In this document: piece by piece, positions 1 through 8,424 of the stretch
How positions within the stretch are numbered: position 1 is the stretch's first letter
Layout of the letters: every line of letters begins with the position of its first letter
NCBI GenBank assembly: GCA_049318625.1
Contig: JBMOGA010000026.1
Span: 1-48,228 of the forward strand
DNA from: JBMOGA01 sp049318625
GTDB lineage: Bacteria > Pseudomonadota > Alphaproteobacteria > Rhizobiales > Hyphomicrobiaceae
Direction of reading: 5' to 3'
DNA: 48,228 nucleotides
The notes under the pieces: generated by a model
Told to the model about the DNA's origin: nothing
The model's input: the letters and a program-made list of their open reading frames with translations, nothing else
The model's database searches: none
Position numbers and translations under genes: made by a program

Positions 1-368
1 GAATCATATTCGCGGAGGGCTGTCAGCCGGCGAGAAGTTCAACAGCCTGTTAGATGAACCTTGCTGCACGAAGTGGCTCGGCTGCTGCATATTCACGCGC
101 AACGCAGCGATGATTGCTCCGGGCGAGCATCCCTTGGGTACCATTCCCTGTCTCCATCCACGCGGTTTCCCATCGCCGATTGCGAGACTGCCCCCTGACA
201 TCGGATCGAGAGAGCAGGCCATCCGCAGAACCGTGCAAAGACCCGCTCCTGGCCGCGCGTGAGATTTGCGGGATTGCGTGCAGCACGAAGCTGATCGGTA
301 GGGCACAACCTGCAACGGGCGCCCGGTTAAGTTATTGATTCAGCTTGCGTTATGATCTTGTTTTCGGT
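1..368. other. No recognisable gene; probable terminal part of an integrated element
   Basis: Short open frames occur on both strands, but none gives a protein I recognise and none has a convincing ribosome binding site. The stretch lies directly upstream of a truncated tRNA-Lys 3' end. In tRNA-targeted integration the intact tRNA sits at one end of the element and a 3' duplicate at the other, so this DNA is inferred to belong to the element rather than to the original chromosome. No integrase or transposase is visible here. Confidence 0.35.
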
Positions 369-413
369 CTTTTAATCATGTGGTCGCGGGTTCGATCCCC
401 GCCCGGCTCACCA
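369..413 (+). other. 3' fragment of tRNA-Lys(UUU), probable attachment-site remnant
   Basis: Positions 369-375 read as an anticodon loop CTTTTAA (anticodon TTT), 376-380 as the 3' anticodon stem TCATG, then a variable loop, a T arm (GCGGG / TTCGATC / CCCGC at 386-402), the 3' acceptor strand CCGGCTC, the discriminator A and an encoded CCA (411-413). The D arm and 5' acceptor strand are missing: the bases before 369 do not pair with CCGGCTC. A break at the anticodon loop is the classic crossover point of tyrosine integrases using tRNA genes. This is therefore more likely a direct-repeat att site than a functional tRNA. Confidence 0.8.
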
Positions 414-828
414 ATTATTTCAAAGACTTATTGTTTTCCCATACCGTCCCGACGGCCGCGCGCCGGTGTCCGGTCGCAACGGGGTGCCGTGCACCCGACG
501 ATCGCGCGCTTCTGCACCAGCGTTCACTTGCGCCGCGTGCTCCCGATCATCTCGAGCGACGGCACATGCCTGTCTCCCGGCACTGGGCCGGTTTGGCTCC
601 AGATCTCCGGCCACCGGAGGCAGTCGACGCCAAGCCAAAAAAAGCGGCAAACAGGCCTTCGCCGAAAGCGGACGTTGTGCTTGCCGATGGAGTAGGCAAA
701 CCGGGCCGGCACCTGCTCAACCAAGAGGCAGTCCGCTGACGCGACGGCGCACTGGGTCTGCGCAGGCACGAGGCCCACATGTGCTCAATGCCCAGCGGTC
801 TAGCGGTTTCGGCTCCGGGTAGGGGCCG
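414..828. other. Non-coding or degraded stretch before the TRAP operon
   Basis: About 415 bases follow the tRNA fragment and begin with an AT-rich run. Several overlapping open frames exist on both strands, but their translations are low-complexity Arg/Pro/Ser-rich and resemble no family, as expected of chance frames in GC-rich DNA. I see no repeat, no tRNA and no transposase remnant. The last part must hold upstream regulatory DNA for the dctP promoter. Confidence 0.4.
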
Positions 829-844
829 CGGCACGAACGTTGCT
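829..844 (+). promoter_or_regulatory. Sigma-54 (-24/-12) promoter-like sequence before dctP
   Basis: The sequence CGGCACGAACGTTGCT matches the RpoN consensus TGGCACGNNNNTTGCW except at the first base. The GG (830-831) and GC (842-843) dinucleotides have the required ten bases between them. The predicted start, about twelve bases after the GC, would leave a leader of roughly 25 bases before the dctP ATG at 881. No enhancer site was identified upstream. Confidence 0.55.
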
Positions 845-880
845 CTGTCGTCCGAGTCGGAATGCAACTCGGAGGGGTCC

Positions 881-1981
881 ATGAATCGCCGCAAGTTTTT
901 GAAGTCAGGCGCCGTCGTCGGAGCCGCGGCCGCATCGGTGTGCGCGGCACCCAGCATCGTCAGCGCGCAGGCCAAGACGTTCAGCTGGAAAATGACGAAT
1001 GCCTACGGGCCCGGCGCACCGTTCTACGTGCAGGGGCCAGGCAGCCCGACCGACTTCATCAAGATGGTCGATTCCATGTCCGGCGGACGTCTCAAAATTC
1101 AGCATTTCGCCGCGGGCGAGCTGATCCCGGCGCTCGAAGGCTTCGACGCGGTCTCCAAGGGGACCGTCGAGATGAACTGCGCCAACAGCTACTTCTGGTC
1201 GGGCAAGACATTCGCCGCTCAGTACTTCACGGCCGTCCCCTTCGGCATGAACGCGCTCGGCATGAACGCCTGGCTCAACCACGGCGGCGGCCTGAAACTC
1301 TGGGAAGAAGTCTACGCGCCGTTCGACATCCAGCCCATTCCGATGGGCAATACCGGCGTGCAGATGACCGGCTGGTTCCGCAAGCCCATCGAGAAGATCG
1401 AGGACTTCAAGGGTCTGAAGATGCGAATTCCGGGACTCGCGGGCAAGGTGTTCGCGACGCTCGGCGTGGACGTCAAGTTGCTGCCGGCGGGAGAGATATT
1501 CCCCGCACTGGAACGCGGCGTTATCGACGCCGCCGAATTCGTGGGGCCGTTCCAGGATCGCCGCCTTGGCCTGCACAAGGCCGCGAAGTTCTACTACACG
1601 ACCGGCTGGCACGAGACGTCGACGGTCACGGAACTGGCGATCAACAAGAAGGCGTGGGCCAGTTTGCCGAGCGATCTGCAGGAGATCGTCAGGACCGCGG
1701 CGAACGCCTGCATGATGTTGAGCCAGAGCTGGTGCGAGGCCAGCAACGCCGAGGCGCTCGAGGACCTCGTGACCAATCAGGGCGTCAAGACGGCGCCGCT
1801 GCCACCAGAGGTACTGGCCAAGCTAAAGGATGTCACGGTCCAGACGCTCAACGAGGCCGCGGCCAAGGATCCGCTCGTCAAGAAGGTGCACGACAGCTTC
1901 ATCGGCTTCAAGAGCAAGGTCGACAAGTGGGCCGGCATCTCTGAGGGCGTCTACTACAGCCAGATCCGGGGCCAGATCTAA
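881..1981 (+). CDS. dctP: TRAP transporter solute-binding protein, DctP/TakP-like
   Basis: This is the periplasmic substrate-binding subunit of a tripartite ATP-independent periplasmic transporter, which takes up organic acids using the sodium or proton gradient. The 366-residue product starts with a twin-arginine type leader (NRRKFLKS, then a hydrophobic stretch and Ala-rich cleavage region near residue 30). Conserved DctP features are present: the FAAGELIPAL segment near 76-85, AVPFGMN near 118-124, and the MRIPGL motif with Arg182, the residue that in this family binds the substrate carboxylate. The pattern resembles the 2-oxoacid-binding TakP of Rhodobacter, so a 2-oxo or other monocarboxylate is a fair guess. 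The ATG at 881 is chosen over upstream starts because GGAGG lies six bases before it and the leader begins there. The permease genes follow. Confidence 0.9.
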   Translation: MNRRKFLKSGAVVGAAAASVCAAPSIVSAQAKTFSWKMTNAYGPGAPFYVQGPGSPTDFIKMVDSMSGGRLKIQHFAAGELIPALEGFDAVSKGTVEMNCANSYFWSGKTFAAQYFTAVPFGMNALGMNAWLNHGGGLKLWEEVYAPFDIQPIPMGNTGVQMTGWFRKPIEKIEDFKGLKMRIPGLAGKVFATLGVDVKLLPAGEIFPALERGVIDAAEFVGPFQDRRLGLHKAAKFYYTTGWHETSTVTELAINKKAWASLPSDLQEIVRTAANACMMLSQSWCEASNAEALEDLVTNQGVKTAPLPPEVLAKLKDVTVQTLNEAAAKDPLVKKVHDSFIGFKSKVDKWAGISEGVYYSQIRGQI

Positions 1982-1987
1982 CATCGG

Positions 1988-2006
1988 GCCGGGGCCACGC
2001 CCCGGC
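1988..2006 (+). terminator. Strong hairpin between dctP and dctQ
   Basis: GCCGGGGC (1988-1995) pairs perfectly with GCCCCGGC (1999-2006) around a CAC loop, and a short T-containing stretch follows. It sits seven bases after the dctP stop and before dctQ. Such hairpins commonly stabilise or partly terminate the binding-protein message, so that it is made in excess over the permeases. This role is inferred. Confidence 0.5.
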
Positions 2007-2052
2007 TCGTTTCGCCTTTGGCCGGCCGCCCCTTCACTTCAACGGACCCCAC

Positions 2053-2592
2053 ATGACACCTAGACTGCTCGGCATCGCCGATGCGCTCGACACATTCATC
2101 GAGCGCATCGGCCAGATCACCGGCTGGTGCGCGTTCGCGATCGTGCTGGTCATGGCCTTCAACGTGCTGCTGCGCTACTTCTTCCACACCGGTTCGGTCG
2201 CCATGCAGGAACTGGAATGGCACCTGATGGCGCCGATCTGCATGCTCGGGCTTTCCTACGCCATCCTCAAGGACGGCCACGTTCAGGTCGACATCCTCTA
2301 CGGGCGATTTCCGGAAACGGCGAAGCGCGTGATCGATCTGATATCGGCGTTTCTCGTCGTGGCCGTAGTAGCCATTCTGCTCAAGCTTTCGATCCCATAC
2401 GTGCTGCAGTCCTACTGGATCGGCGAGCGCTCGCCGGACCCCGGAGGGCTCACCCACCGATGGATCCTCAAATCCATGCTGCCGCTCGGCTTCGCGCTCC
2501 TCCTGGTCCAGAGCGTCGCCGCCCTTCTGCGCGCCATCGTCCGGGTCGTCGATCCGTCGGCGCGCGCCGCCTCCTCCATGCATACGGTTTGA
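2053..2592 (+). CDS. dctQ: TRAP transporter small permease subunit DctQ
   Basis: This is the small membrane subunit of the TRAP transporter. It is 179 residues with four predicted membrane helices near 22-42, 53-73, 94-114 and 138-160, the standard DctQ topology. The segment between helices 1 and 2 carries the usual RYFF...ELEWHLMAPICMLG pattern, and KDGHVQVDILYGRFP follows helix 2, a hallmark of the family. It lies between the binding protein and the large permease, and its TGA is one base from the dctM ATG, so the two permeases are probably translationally coupled. Confidence 0.9.
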   Translation: MTPRLLGIADALDTFIERIGQITGWCAFAIVLVMAFNVLLRYFFHTGSVAMQELEWHLMAPICMLGLSYAILKDGHVQVDILYGRFPETAKRVIDLISAFLVVAVVAILLKLSIPYVLQSYWIGERSPDPGGLTHRWILKSMLPLGFALLLVQSVAALLRAIVRVVDPSARAASSMHTV

Positions 2593-2593
2593 C

Positions 2594-3919
2594 ATGCCAG
2601 CCCAAGAAACTCTCGCGATCCTGTCGATCGTTTCCTTCTTCGCGCTGCTCGCCGTGGGCATCCCCGTCGCCCTGACGCTGGCGGTGAGCGGCCTCGTGTT
2701 CGGCTATCTGGGATTCGGCGCCGGACTGTTCGATCTCCTCCCGGCCCGCATCTACGGCGTCGTTGCCAACTACACGCTGATCGCCATTCCACTGTTCGTG
2801 TTCATGGGCGTGATGCTGGAGAAATCCCGCATCGCCGACGACCTTATGGACGTGATCGCCCATCTCGCGGGCGGCTTGCGCGGCGGCATGGCGATCGGGA
2901 TCGTACTGGTCGGCGTGCTCATGGGCGCCACCACGGGCATCGTCGGCGCGACGATCGTCACGCTCGGGCTCATCACGCTGCCCGCCCTGATCCGGCGCGG
3001 CTATCACCTGCCGACCGCATGCGGCACCATATGCGCCTCGGGGACTCTCGGTCAGATCATACCACCGAGCACGATCCTCATTCTGCTGGCCGACATCCTC
3101 GGCCAGTCCGTCGGCACGTTGTTCGCGGCGGCACTGTTTCCCGGGCTCCTGCTGGCCGGCATCTTCTGCATCTACCTGCTGGTGCTCGGCATGCTGAAGC
3201 CGCATCTGGTACCACCCGTCACCCTGGATGAACGGGCGACCATGACGCGGGGCCAATTGTGGGGCAAGGCGGCGCGAGTCGGGCTACCGCCGGTTGTGCT
3301 GGTGCTCGCCGTGCTCGGCTCGATCGTCGGCGGCGTCGCTGCCCCGACGGAGGCGGCCTCGATGGGCGCCTTGGGGTCGGTCGTCGTCGTCCTGCTTTCC
3401 GGACGGTTGAAATGGAGCGTCCTGCGCGAGACAACGCTCGCCACGACCCGTATCACCGCCGGCATGATGTTCATCCTGATTTGCGCGCAGGTGTTCGCAC
3501 TCGCATTCCGGGGGCTGCACGGCGAGCAACTCGTGGCCGACTTGTTCAACGTGGTCCCCGGCGGCGTCGACGGCGTGCTGATCTTCATGCTGGCGCTGAT
3601 CTTCGTACTCGGCTTTTTCATCGAGTGGATCGAGATCAGCTACATCGTCGTGCCGTTGTTCCTGCCGCTCATCAACAATCTCGGCATCGACCTCGTGTGG
3701 GCGGCGACACTGATCGCGGTCGTGCTGCAGACATCCTTCCTGACGCCACCGTTCGGCTGGGCGCTGTTCTACCTGCGCGGTGTCGCACCGCCCGAGGTCC
3801 CGACGATTGCGATCTACAAAGGCGTGGTGCCGTTCATCGTGCTTCAGTTGGTGACACTCGCCATCGTCTATATGGTGCCCGACATCGCGACATGGCTGCC
3901 GCGGGCGATCGGATGGTGA
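2594..3919 (+). CDS. dctM: TRAP transporter large permease subunit DctM
   Basis: This is the large, transport-catalysing subunit of the TRAP transporter. The 441 residues are almost wholly hydrophobic, with about a dozen membrane segments. Typical DctM features are visible: the N-terminal SFFALLAVGIPVALTLAVSG, the IPLFVFMGVMLEKSRIADDLM stretch and GTLGQIIPPSTILIL near the middle. The C-terminal half ends with LTPPFGWALFYLRGVAPPEV. No strong ribosome binding site precedes the ATG, which follows the dctQ stop after one base, as expected for coupling. The operon ends here; decayed mobile DNA begins within about ten bases of the stop codon. Confidence 0.92.
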   Translation: MPAQETLAILSIVSFFALLAVGIPVALTLAVSGLVFGYLGFGAGLFDLLPARIYGVVANYTLIAIPLFVFMGVMLEKSRIADDLMDVIAHLAGGLRGGMAIGIVLVGVLMGATTGIVGATIVTLGLITLPALIRRGYHLPTACGTICASGTLGQIIPPSTILILLADILGQSVGTLFAAALFPGLLLAGIFCIYLLVLGMLKPHLVPPVTLDERATMTRGQLWGKAARVGLPPVVLVLAVLGSIVGGVAAPTEAASMGALGSVVVVLLSGRLKWSVLRETTLATTRITAGMMFILICAQVFALAFRGLHGEQLVADLFNVVPGGVDGVLIFMLALIFVLGFFIEWIEISYIVVPLFLPLINNLGIDLVWAATLIAVVLQTSFLTPPFGWALFYLRGVAPPEVPTIAIYKGVVPFIVLQLVTLAIVYMVPDIATWLPRAIGW

Positions 3920-3931
3920 GCGGGAAGTATT

Positions 3932-4070
3932 GATCGAGTGGTACACGTCCGCCTGCACTCGAAGCTCGGCTGGCTGACCCCAGCCGACTACGCGGCACAC
4001 TGGCAGCGCAACGAAGAGCTTCAAGGACGCTCATCGGGAGCGTCCAATGACGACCGGATTGCAATACCGG
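3932..4070 (+). pseudogene. Remnant of an IS3-family transposase (OrfB C-terminus)
   Basis: One frame reads VRLHSKLGWLTPADYAAHWQ from about 3947, which closely matches the end of IS3-type integrase-core transposases (the (R)PHSxLGxLTPxEYAA motif). Another frame just before it reads IEWYTSA, like the (D)WY(N) segment that normally precedes that motif. The two are joined by a frame change, and nothing of the DDE core remains. It is a short, inactive scar of an insertion sequence immediately after dctM. Its orientation matches the TRAP operon. No terminal repeats were recognised. Confidence 0.55.
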
Positions 4071-4115
4071 CTGCGTATAGACCGGGGGGGGCACATCAGC
4101 GGACGTCACCACACT

Positions 4116-4226
4116 CGCCAACCCCGTCGGATCGACGCGGTTGAGGGTGGCGTTCCGGACGCAGGCGAAGAGGTTGAGCCCGTCGGACGGGCCGCTCGGG
4201 TCGGCTTGGAGGAAGCGGCGATGAGT
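4116..4226 (-). pseudogene. Remnant of an Rhs/YD-repeat core domain
   Basis: The reverse-strand translation contains RFLQADPSGPSDGLNLFAC followed by VRNATLNRVDPTGLA. This is the hallmark of the Rhs-associated core (RFLxxDPxGxxGGxNLYxYVxNxPxxxxDPxGL). The surrounding frame has no YD repeats, and the sequence after the core is not a recognisable toxin. Only about 37 codons are preserved, so this is a fragment left by deletion or rearrangement. The adjacent transposase scar suggests how it arrived. Confidence 0.65.
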
Positions 4227-4457
4227 TTCGACAGCCCGATCACCACCGCTGCGCCACCGACATGAACACGCGGATCCTGTAGCCACGGACCTTCGCCAGC
4301 CGTTCGCCCCAGCCACTCACCTCAGCCGGCGCGGCTGTGGGGATCGCGAACCCGAGCCGCCTGCGCTTCCTTCTCAACCGACCGACTTCCAGGCTAAACT
4401 CGTCGCGTCAGCGAGCCAGTCCGACTCGTATCACCCAAACGGTGCGGAGAGTGGACC

Positions 4458-7352
4458 TTGTCGCAATCGCGTTCGTCTCGGACCTGGCAGGTGCCGAGCA
4501 TCCTGGCCGTCCTGTTCGTCTGCTTCCTGTCCAGCGGGCCCGGGCGCGCGGCGGCGCAGCCGGCCGACCTCGCGGCCGCACAGTCGAGGGTTTTTCAGTT
4601 CAATCAGGCGGGTGACTACCGCCAGGCGCTGGAATGGGCCGAGCGCGCACTGCTACTCGCCCAGCGCAACCATGGCCCGCAATCGCTCGAGGCTGCGAAC
4701 GCGCACCTCGCCATTGCCATCCAGAACCAGAGTCTTGGCCAGTTGCCGCCTGCCGCGGAGCACTTCCGCCGCGGGCTGGCGATTGCCGAACAGCGCGTGC
4801 CTGTCGACGATCCGAGCCTGGCGAGTTTTCTCGCGGGCCTTGGCGGCATGCTCTATGGCCAAGGCCGCTACGACGAGGCCGAGCCCCACCTGCGCCGATC
4901 TTTGCGATTGCAAGAAGCCGTTGCCCGCCAGACGGGCAACGAGGCCGGGCTCGCGGCCGCGATCTACATGCTCGGCACCAACTACACCGCCATGTCCAGC
5001 CTGGAAGAGGGCAGCAAACTGCTCGAGCGGGCACTGGCGATTTTCGAGCGCCTCGCCCCACAGGGGAGCCCGCAGACGGCCCTCGTGCTCAACAACCTCG
5101 CAACCAATCGTCAGCTGGCGAACGACTATCTCGCCGCCGCCCAGTATCAACAGCGCGCCCTGACGATCTTCCAGGCGTTCGCACCTGAGAACCTTCCCGG
5201 CCTCGCCAAGATCAACAACAACCTGGGCTTCCTCCACGCCAAGGCCGGGATTCTGGACAAGGCCGCCGGGTACTACCGCGACGCCCTGGCCCAACTGCGT
5301 CGGGCTTATCCCGCCGGCCACCCCGATGTGGCCACGGCGAGCATCAACTACGGCGGCCTGCTGCTCGGGCTCGAACGTTCCGGAGAAGCCGAGCCGCTGC
5401 TCACGGGCGCGCTCGCGATGCGCAAGCGCTGGCTGCCGCCAGACCACCCCGAAATAGCCCAGGCCAACGCCGAGTTGGCCAATCTGTGGATCCGACGTGG
5501 CGACTGGCGGCGCGCCTCAGAACACCTGCGCGGCGCGGTCGACATCTTCGTCACGCGCGCCGCCCGCCAGGACTCCGGACGCGGCAGTGCCGCCAACAAC
5601 GATGTGGTTCAGAACGCGTTCGCCTTCAGCATGTTCGTCAAGACAGAGCACCGCCGCGCGCCGTCGGAGGTTGGAGCCGCCTTCGCCATCGCACAGCATG
5701 CCGTCGGATCGTCTGCCGCGTCCTCGCTCGCGCAGATGGCAACCCGAAGCGCCGCCGGCGACCCGCGGCTGTCGGGACTGGTGCGCGCGCGCCAGGACCT
5801 TGTGGCCCAATGGCACGCGCTGGACCGGGAACTGGTCGCCACGCTTTCCAAGCCAACGCCGCAGGAGGGCCCCAGCGACTCGCTCCGCCAACACCTTGCC
5901 GTGTTCGATACGCAAATCACGGAGCTCGATCGCACCATCGCCGCCCAGTTTCCCGACTTCATCGCGCTCGCCAACCCGGCGCCGCTGAACATTCCCGATG
6001 TCCAGGCCGATCTTGCCCCGGACGAGGCGCTGGTGCTGTTCCTGGATACGCCGGCCTACCTGCAGTTGCCCGAAGAGACGTTCGTCTGGATCGTGACGAA
6101 AACCGCGGTCCGCAAGACCCGGTCGGATCTCGGCACGGCAGCCCTGACACGGGAAGTGAGCGCGCTGCGCTGCGGCCTCGACAAGACGGCTTGGTACGGC
6201 GAGGGCGCCACCCGCTGTGCGGCCCACGTCGGCGTTCCGCTCGACCAGGCTCCTGTCGAGGGCCAACCCTTGCCGTTCGACCACGCCCGCGCACACAAGC
6301 TCTTCATGTCGCTGCTCGGCCCCGCGCAAGATCTCATCAGAAACAAACACCTGCTGATCGTCCCGTCAGGCCCGCTGACGCAGCTCCCGTTCCAGGTGCT
6401 CGTCACCAAGCCGCCGACCGGCGACGACCACCGCGCGGTCGCCTGGCTGGCGCGCGACCACGCCATGACCATACTTCCGGCGGCGGCGTCCTTGCGGTCC
6501 CTGCGGCGCGTGGGGCGCCCGAGCAGCGCGCCGCGGCAGATGATCGGCTTCGGCAATCCTTTGCTCGACGGGCCAGATCCCCGTTACACGCGCAGCGCAG
6601 CTCTGGCGCGCGACCGCCAGCGCTGCCCGGACGTCCGTTGGCAGCAGGCGCAGACGCTGGCGGTCCCGCGCAGCGCCGCCGCAGCGGTGACGACACACAA
6701 CGGATTGGCCGTACGCGACCACCTCAGGATCCAGGTGCCGCTACCGGAAACCGCGGACGAGTTGTGCGCCGTCGCGCAGGATATGAAGGCCGATCCCGCA
6801 GACATTCATCTCGGCGCCCACGCGACGGAACGCGCCCTCAAACGACTGAGCGCGTCCGGCGAGTTGGCGCGGTATCGCATGGTCCACTTCGCGACCCACG
6901 GCCTGCTCGCGGGGCAACTCGATGGCACCTCCGAGCCGGGCCTGATCCTGTCGCCCCCGGACGTGGCGACGGCCGAGGACGACGGATACCTGTCGGCCTC
7001 GGAGATCGCCACGCTCAAGCTCGATGCCGATCTCGTCATCCTGTCGGCCTGCAACACGGCGGCCGGCGCCGCGACCAGCTCCGAGGCGCTCTCCGGACTG
7101 GCACGGGCCTTCATCTACGCGCAGGCCCGTGCGCTTCTGGTCTCCCACTGGGAAGTCTACTCGGACGCGACGGTGAAGCTCATCACCACCGCGGTGCGCG
7201 AAATGGCGCGTGACCCCAAGGTCGGCCGGGCGGAGGCGATGCGGCGGTCCATGGTCGCGCTCATCGACAATGGCGCGCGCCACGAAGGCCATCCGGCTTA
7301 CTGGGCGCCCTTCGTCGTGGTGGGCGAGGGCGGCATCCGCAAGCCCTCGTGA
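4458..7352 (+). CDS. Secreted TPR-CHAT protein (caspase-like peptidase domain)
   Basis: The 964-residue product has an N-terminal signal peptide (ILAVLFVCFLSS, cleavage near AAAQP about residue 34), a long series of tetratricopeptide repeats (about 40-370) and a C-terminal CHAT domain (about 640-957). CHAT domains are clan CD, caspase-related cysteine peptidases. The dyad is visible as His814 in HFATHG and Cys865 in LSACNTA, with the downstream ALLVSHWEV and HPAYWAPFVVVG blocks intact, so the domain should be active. The TPRs probably bind a partner or substrate outside the cytoplasm; neither is known. The start is a TTG at 4458 preceded by GGAGAG at a good distance, since no in-frame ATG lies near the signal peptide. 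The DUF4345 gene follows in the same direction. Confidence 0.85.
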   Translation: MSQSRSSRTWQVPSILAVLFVCFLSSGPGRAAAQPADLAAAQSRVFQFNQAGDYRQALEWAERALLLAQRNHGPQSLEAANAHLAIAIQNQSLGQLPPAAEHFRRGLAIAEQRVPVDDPSLASFLAGLGGMLYGQGRYDEAEPHLRRSLRLQEAVARQTGNEAGLAAAIYMLGTNYTAMSSLEEGSKLLERALAIFERLAPQGSPQTALVLNNLATNRQLANDYLAAAQYQQRALTIFQAFAPENLPGLAKINNNLGFLHAKAGILDKAAGYYRDALAQLRRAYPAGHPDVATASINYGGLLLGLERSGEAEPLLTGALAMRKRWLPPDHPEIAQANAELANLWIRRGDWRRASEHLRGAVDIFVTRAARQDSGRGSAANNDVVQNAFAFSMFVKTEHRRAPSEVGAAFAIAQHAVGSSAASSLAQMATRSAAGDPRLSGLVRARQDLVAQWHALDRELVATLSKPTPQEGPSDSLRQHLAVFDTQITELDRTIAAQFPDFIALANPAPLNIPDVQADLAPDEALVLFLDTPAYLQLPEETFVWIVTKTAVRKTRSDLGTAALTREVSALRCGLDKTAWYGEGATRCAAHVGVPLDQAPVEGQPLPFDHARAHKLFMSLLGPAQDLIRNKHLLIVPSGPLTQLPFQVLVTKPPTGDDHRAVAWLARDHAMTILPAAASLRSLRRVGRPSSAPRQMIGFGNPLLDGPDPRYTRSAALARDRQRCPDVRWQQAQTLAVPRSAAAAVTTHNGLAVRDHLRIQVPLPETADELCAVAQDMKADPADIHLGAHATERALKRLSASGELARYRMVHFATHGLLAGQLDGTSEPGLILSPPDVATAEDDGYLSASEIATLKLDADLVILSACNTAAGAATSSEALSGLARAFIYAQARALLVSHWEVYSDATVKLITTAVREMARDPKVGRAEAMRRSMVALIDNGARHEGHPAYWAPFVVVGEGGIRKPS

Positions 7353-7484
7353 GATGCTGGCCGGGGCTCGCACCACGGACGGCCGCACCGCCCCACCCCG
7401 GATTTCTGAAATTCCGAGGAGACCGGCGCGCGACGACCGTCGCGACGACCCAACTCCAGGCGAGACAGAAGGGAGCCGTCACCC

Positions 7485-7880
7485 GTGAGCGCGCAAAGCG
7501 AAAAACGCCTGCTTCAGATCGTGATGGCCTTGGCCTGCATGGTGCCGCTCGCCGCCGGCCTGCTCGGAATGGCGCGCGGTGCCGCGATGGTCGATGTCGC
7601 GCAGGGCGCCACGCTGGACAGCCACATTCGCTACCTCTCGGGTCTGCTGTTCGGCATCGGCTTGGCCTTCGCATCCACCATTCCGGCCATCGAAACCCAC
7701 CGCGCCCGCATCACCCTGCTGACATCGTTTGTCGCCATCGGCGGCCTCGCGCGGCTCTACGGCGTCCTCGTCGACGGCTGGCCAGAGCCGGCGATGATCT
7801 TCGCCTTGGGCATGGAACTTGGCGTGACGCCTCTGGTGTGGCTCTGGCAGAGGCGATTGGCTGCGCGGTGGAGCGCGTAA
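7485..7880 (+). CDS. DUF4345-like small membrane protein
   Basis: The 131-residue protein has four predicted membrane helices (about 9-30, 47-68, 75-95 and 100-120). The pattern LDSHIRYLSGLLFGIGLAFA followed by a GGLARLYG segment and a final helix is typical of the DUF4345 family of inner-membrane proteins, whose function is unknown. The start is a GTG at 7485 with an AGAAGGGA-like ribosome binding site. It lies 132 bases after the TPR-CHAT gene in the same direction and may be cotranscribed, though no link between these families is established. Confidence 0.65.
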   Translation: MSAQSEKRLLQIVMALACMVPLAAGLLGMARGAAMVDVAQGATLDSHIRYLSGLLFGIGLAFASTIPAIETHRARITLLTSFVAIGGLARLYGVLVDGWPEPAMIFALGMELGVTPLVWLWQRRLAARWSA

Positions 7881-7974
7881 CGGCAGCGACTCCACGACCT
7901 ACGCAAACGCGCTGCAAGGCATCGATCCTCGCCCCCTGCCGGCCATCGGGACAAAGCGCCTCTCAGGGCCCGTT

Positions 7975-8424
7975 TCACCCCATCGACGGATCGCTCGCCG
8001 TATAGGCGATGAGCCGCATGAATGCCTTCACCTTTTCCACGTCGTGGTACTCGTCCCACCGCGCGATCGAACCATTCTCGATGGTGGCGACAACACGCAT
8101 CACCCCCTCGATATCTTCGCCCGTGATCTTGTGACGAAACCGATAGGCGACCTGCCCGCTCACGATATTGCCTTGCGTGCGTGTCACAAAGCCCCGGTAA
8201 TTCAACGTATCGAATTGATCGAGCACCATTTGCAGCCGATCGGAAATCGACGCAACGCCGCGCGTCTCACCGCCGAATGGTAGCACCTCCTGCGGCACGT
8301 ACAGGGCCCAGACCACATCAGATGACATCAAGCCGAGACAGCCCAGCTTGTCGCGGGCGGCCCATCGCTCGCAATACGTTTGCACCAATGACCCCGGATC
8401 GACACCGTCCCCGACTTCGCTCAT
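7975..8424 (-). CDS. SnoaL/NTF2-like domain protein
   Basis: The 149-residue protein fits the SnoaL-like, NTF2-fold superfamily. The N-terminal helix LVQTYCERWAARDKLGCLGLMSSDVVW is followed by alternating strands, the VMRVVATIENGSIARWDEYHD segment and a C-terminal helix. Members are small cone-shaped proteins acting as isomerases, cyclases, hydrolases or ligand binders, so the reaction cannot be inferred. The ATG at 8424 is preferred over an upstream TTG because GGGAGAAGG lies directly before it. It converges with the DUF4345 gene, with 94 bases between them, and no terminator is obvious there. Confidence 0.6.
   Translation of the reverse strand: MSEVGDGVDPGSLVQTYCERWAARDKLGCLGLMSSDVVWALYVPQEVLPFGGETRGVASISDRLQMVLDQFDTLNYRGFVTRTQGNIVSGQVAYRFRHKITGEDIEGVMRVVATIENGSIARWDEYHDVEKVKAFMRLIAYTASDPSMG

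Noticed and set aside
4..315. Reverse-strand frame of 103 codons at the left edge
   Set aside because: It has no ribosome binding site and no recognisable domain, and alternative frames overlap it. It lies in DNA thought to be the end of an integrated element.
547..975. Reverse frame of 142 codons overlapping the dctP start
   Set aside because: It runs antisense through the dctP promoter and signal peptide, and its Ala/Pro/Arg-rich composition is typical of chance frames in GC-rich DNA.
4458..7352. TPR-CHAT protein as part of a type III-E CRISPR (Craspase-like) system
   Set aside because: There is no CRISPR array and no Cas gene in the window, and the protein has a signal peptide, so it acts outside the cytoplasm.
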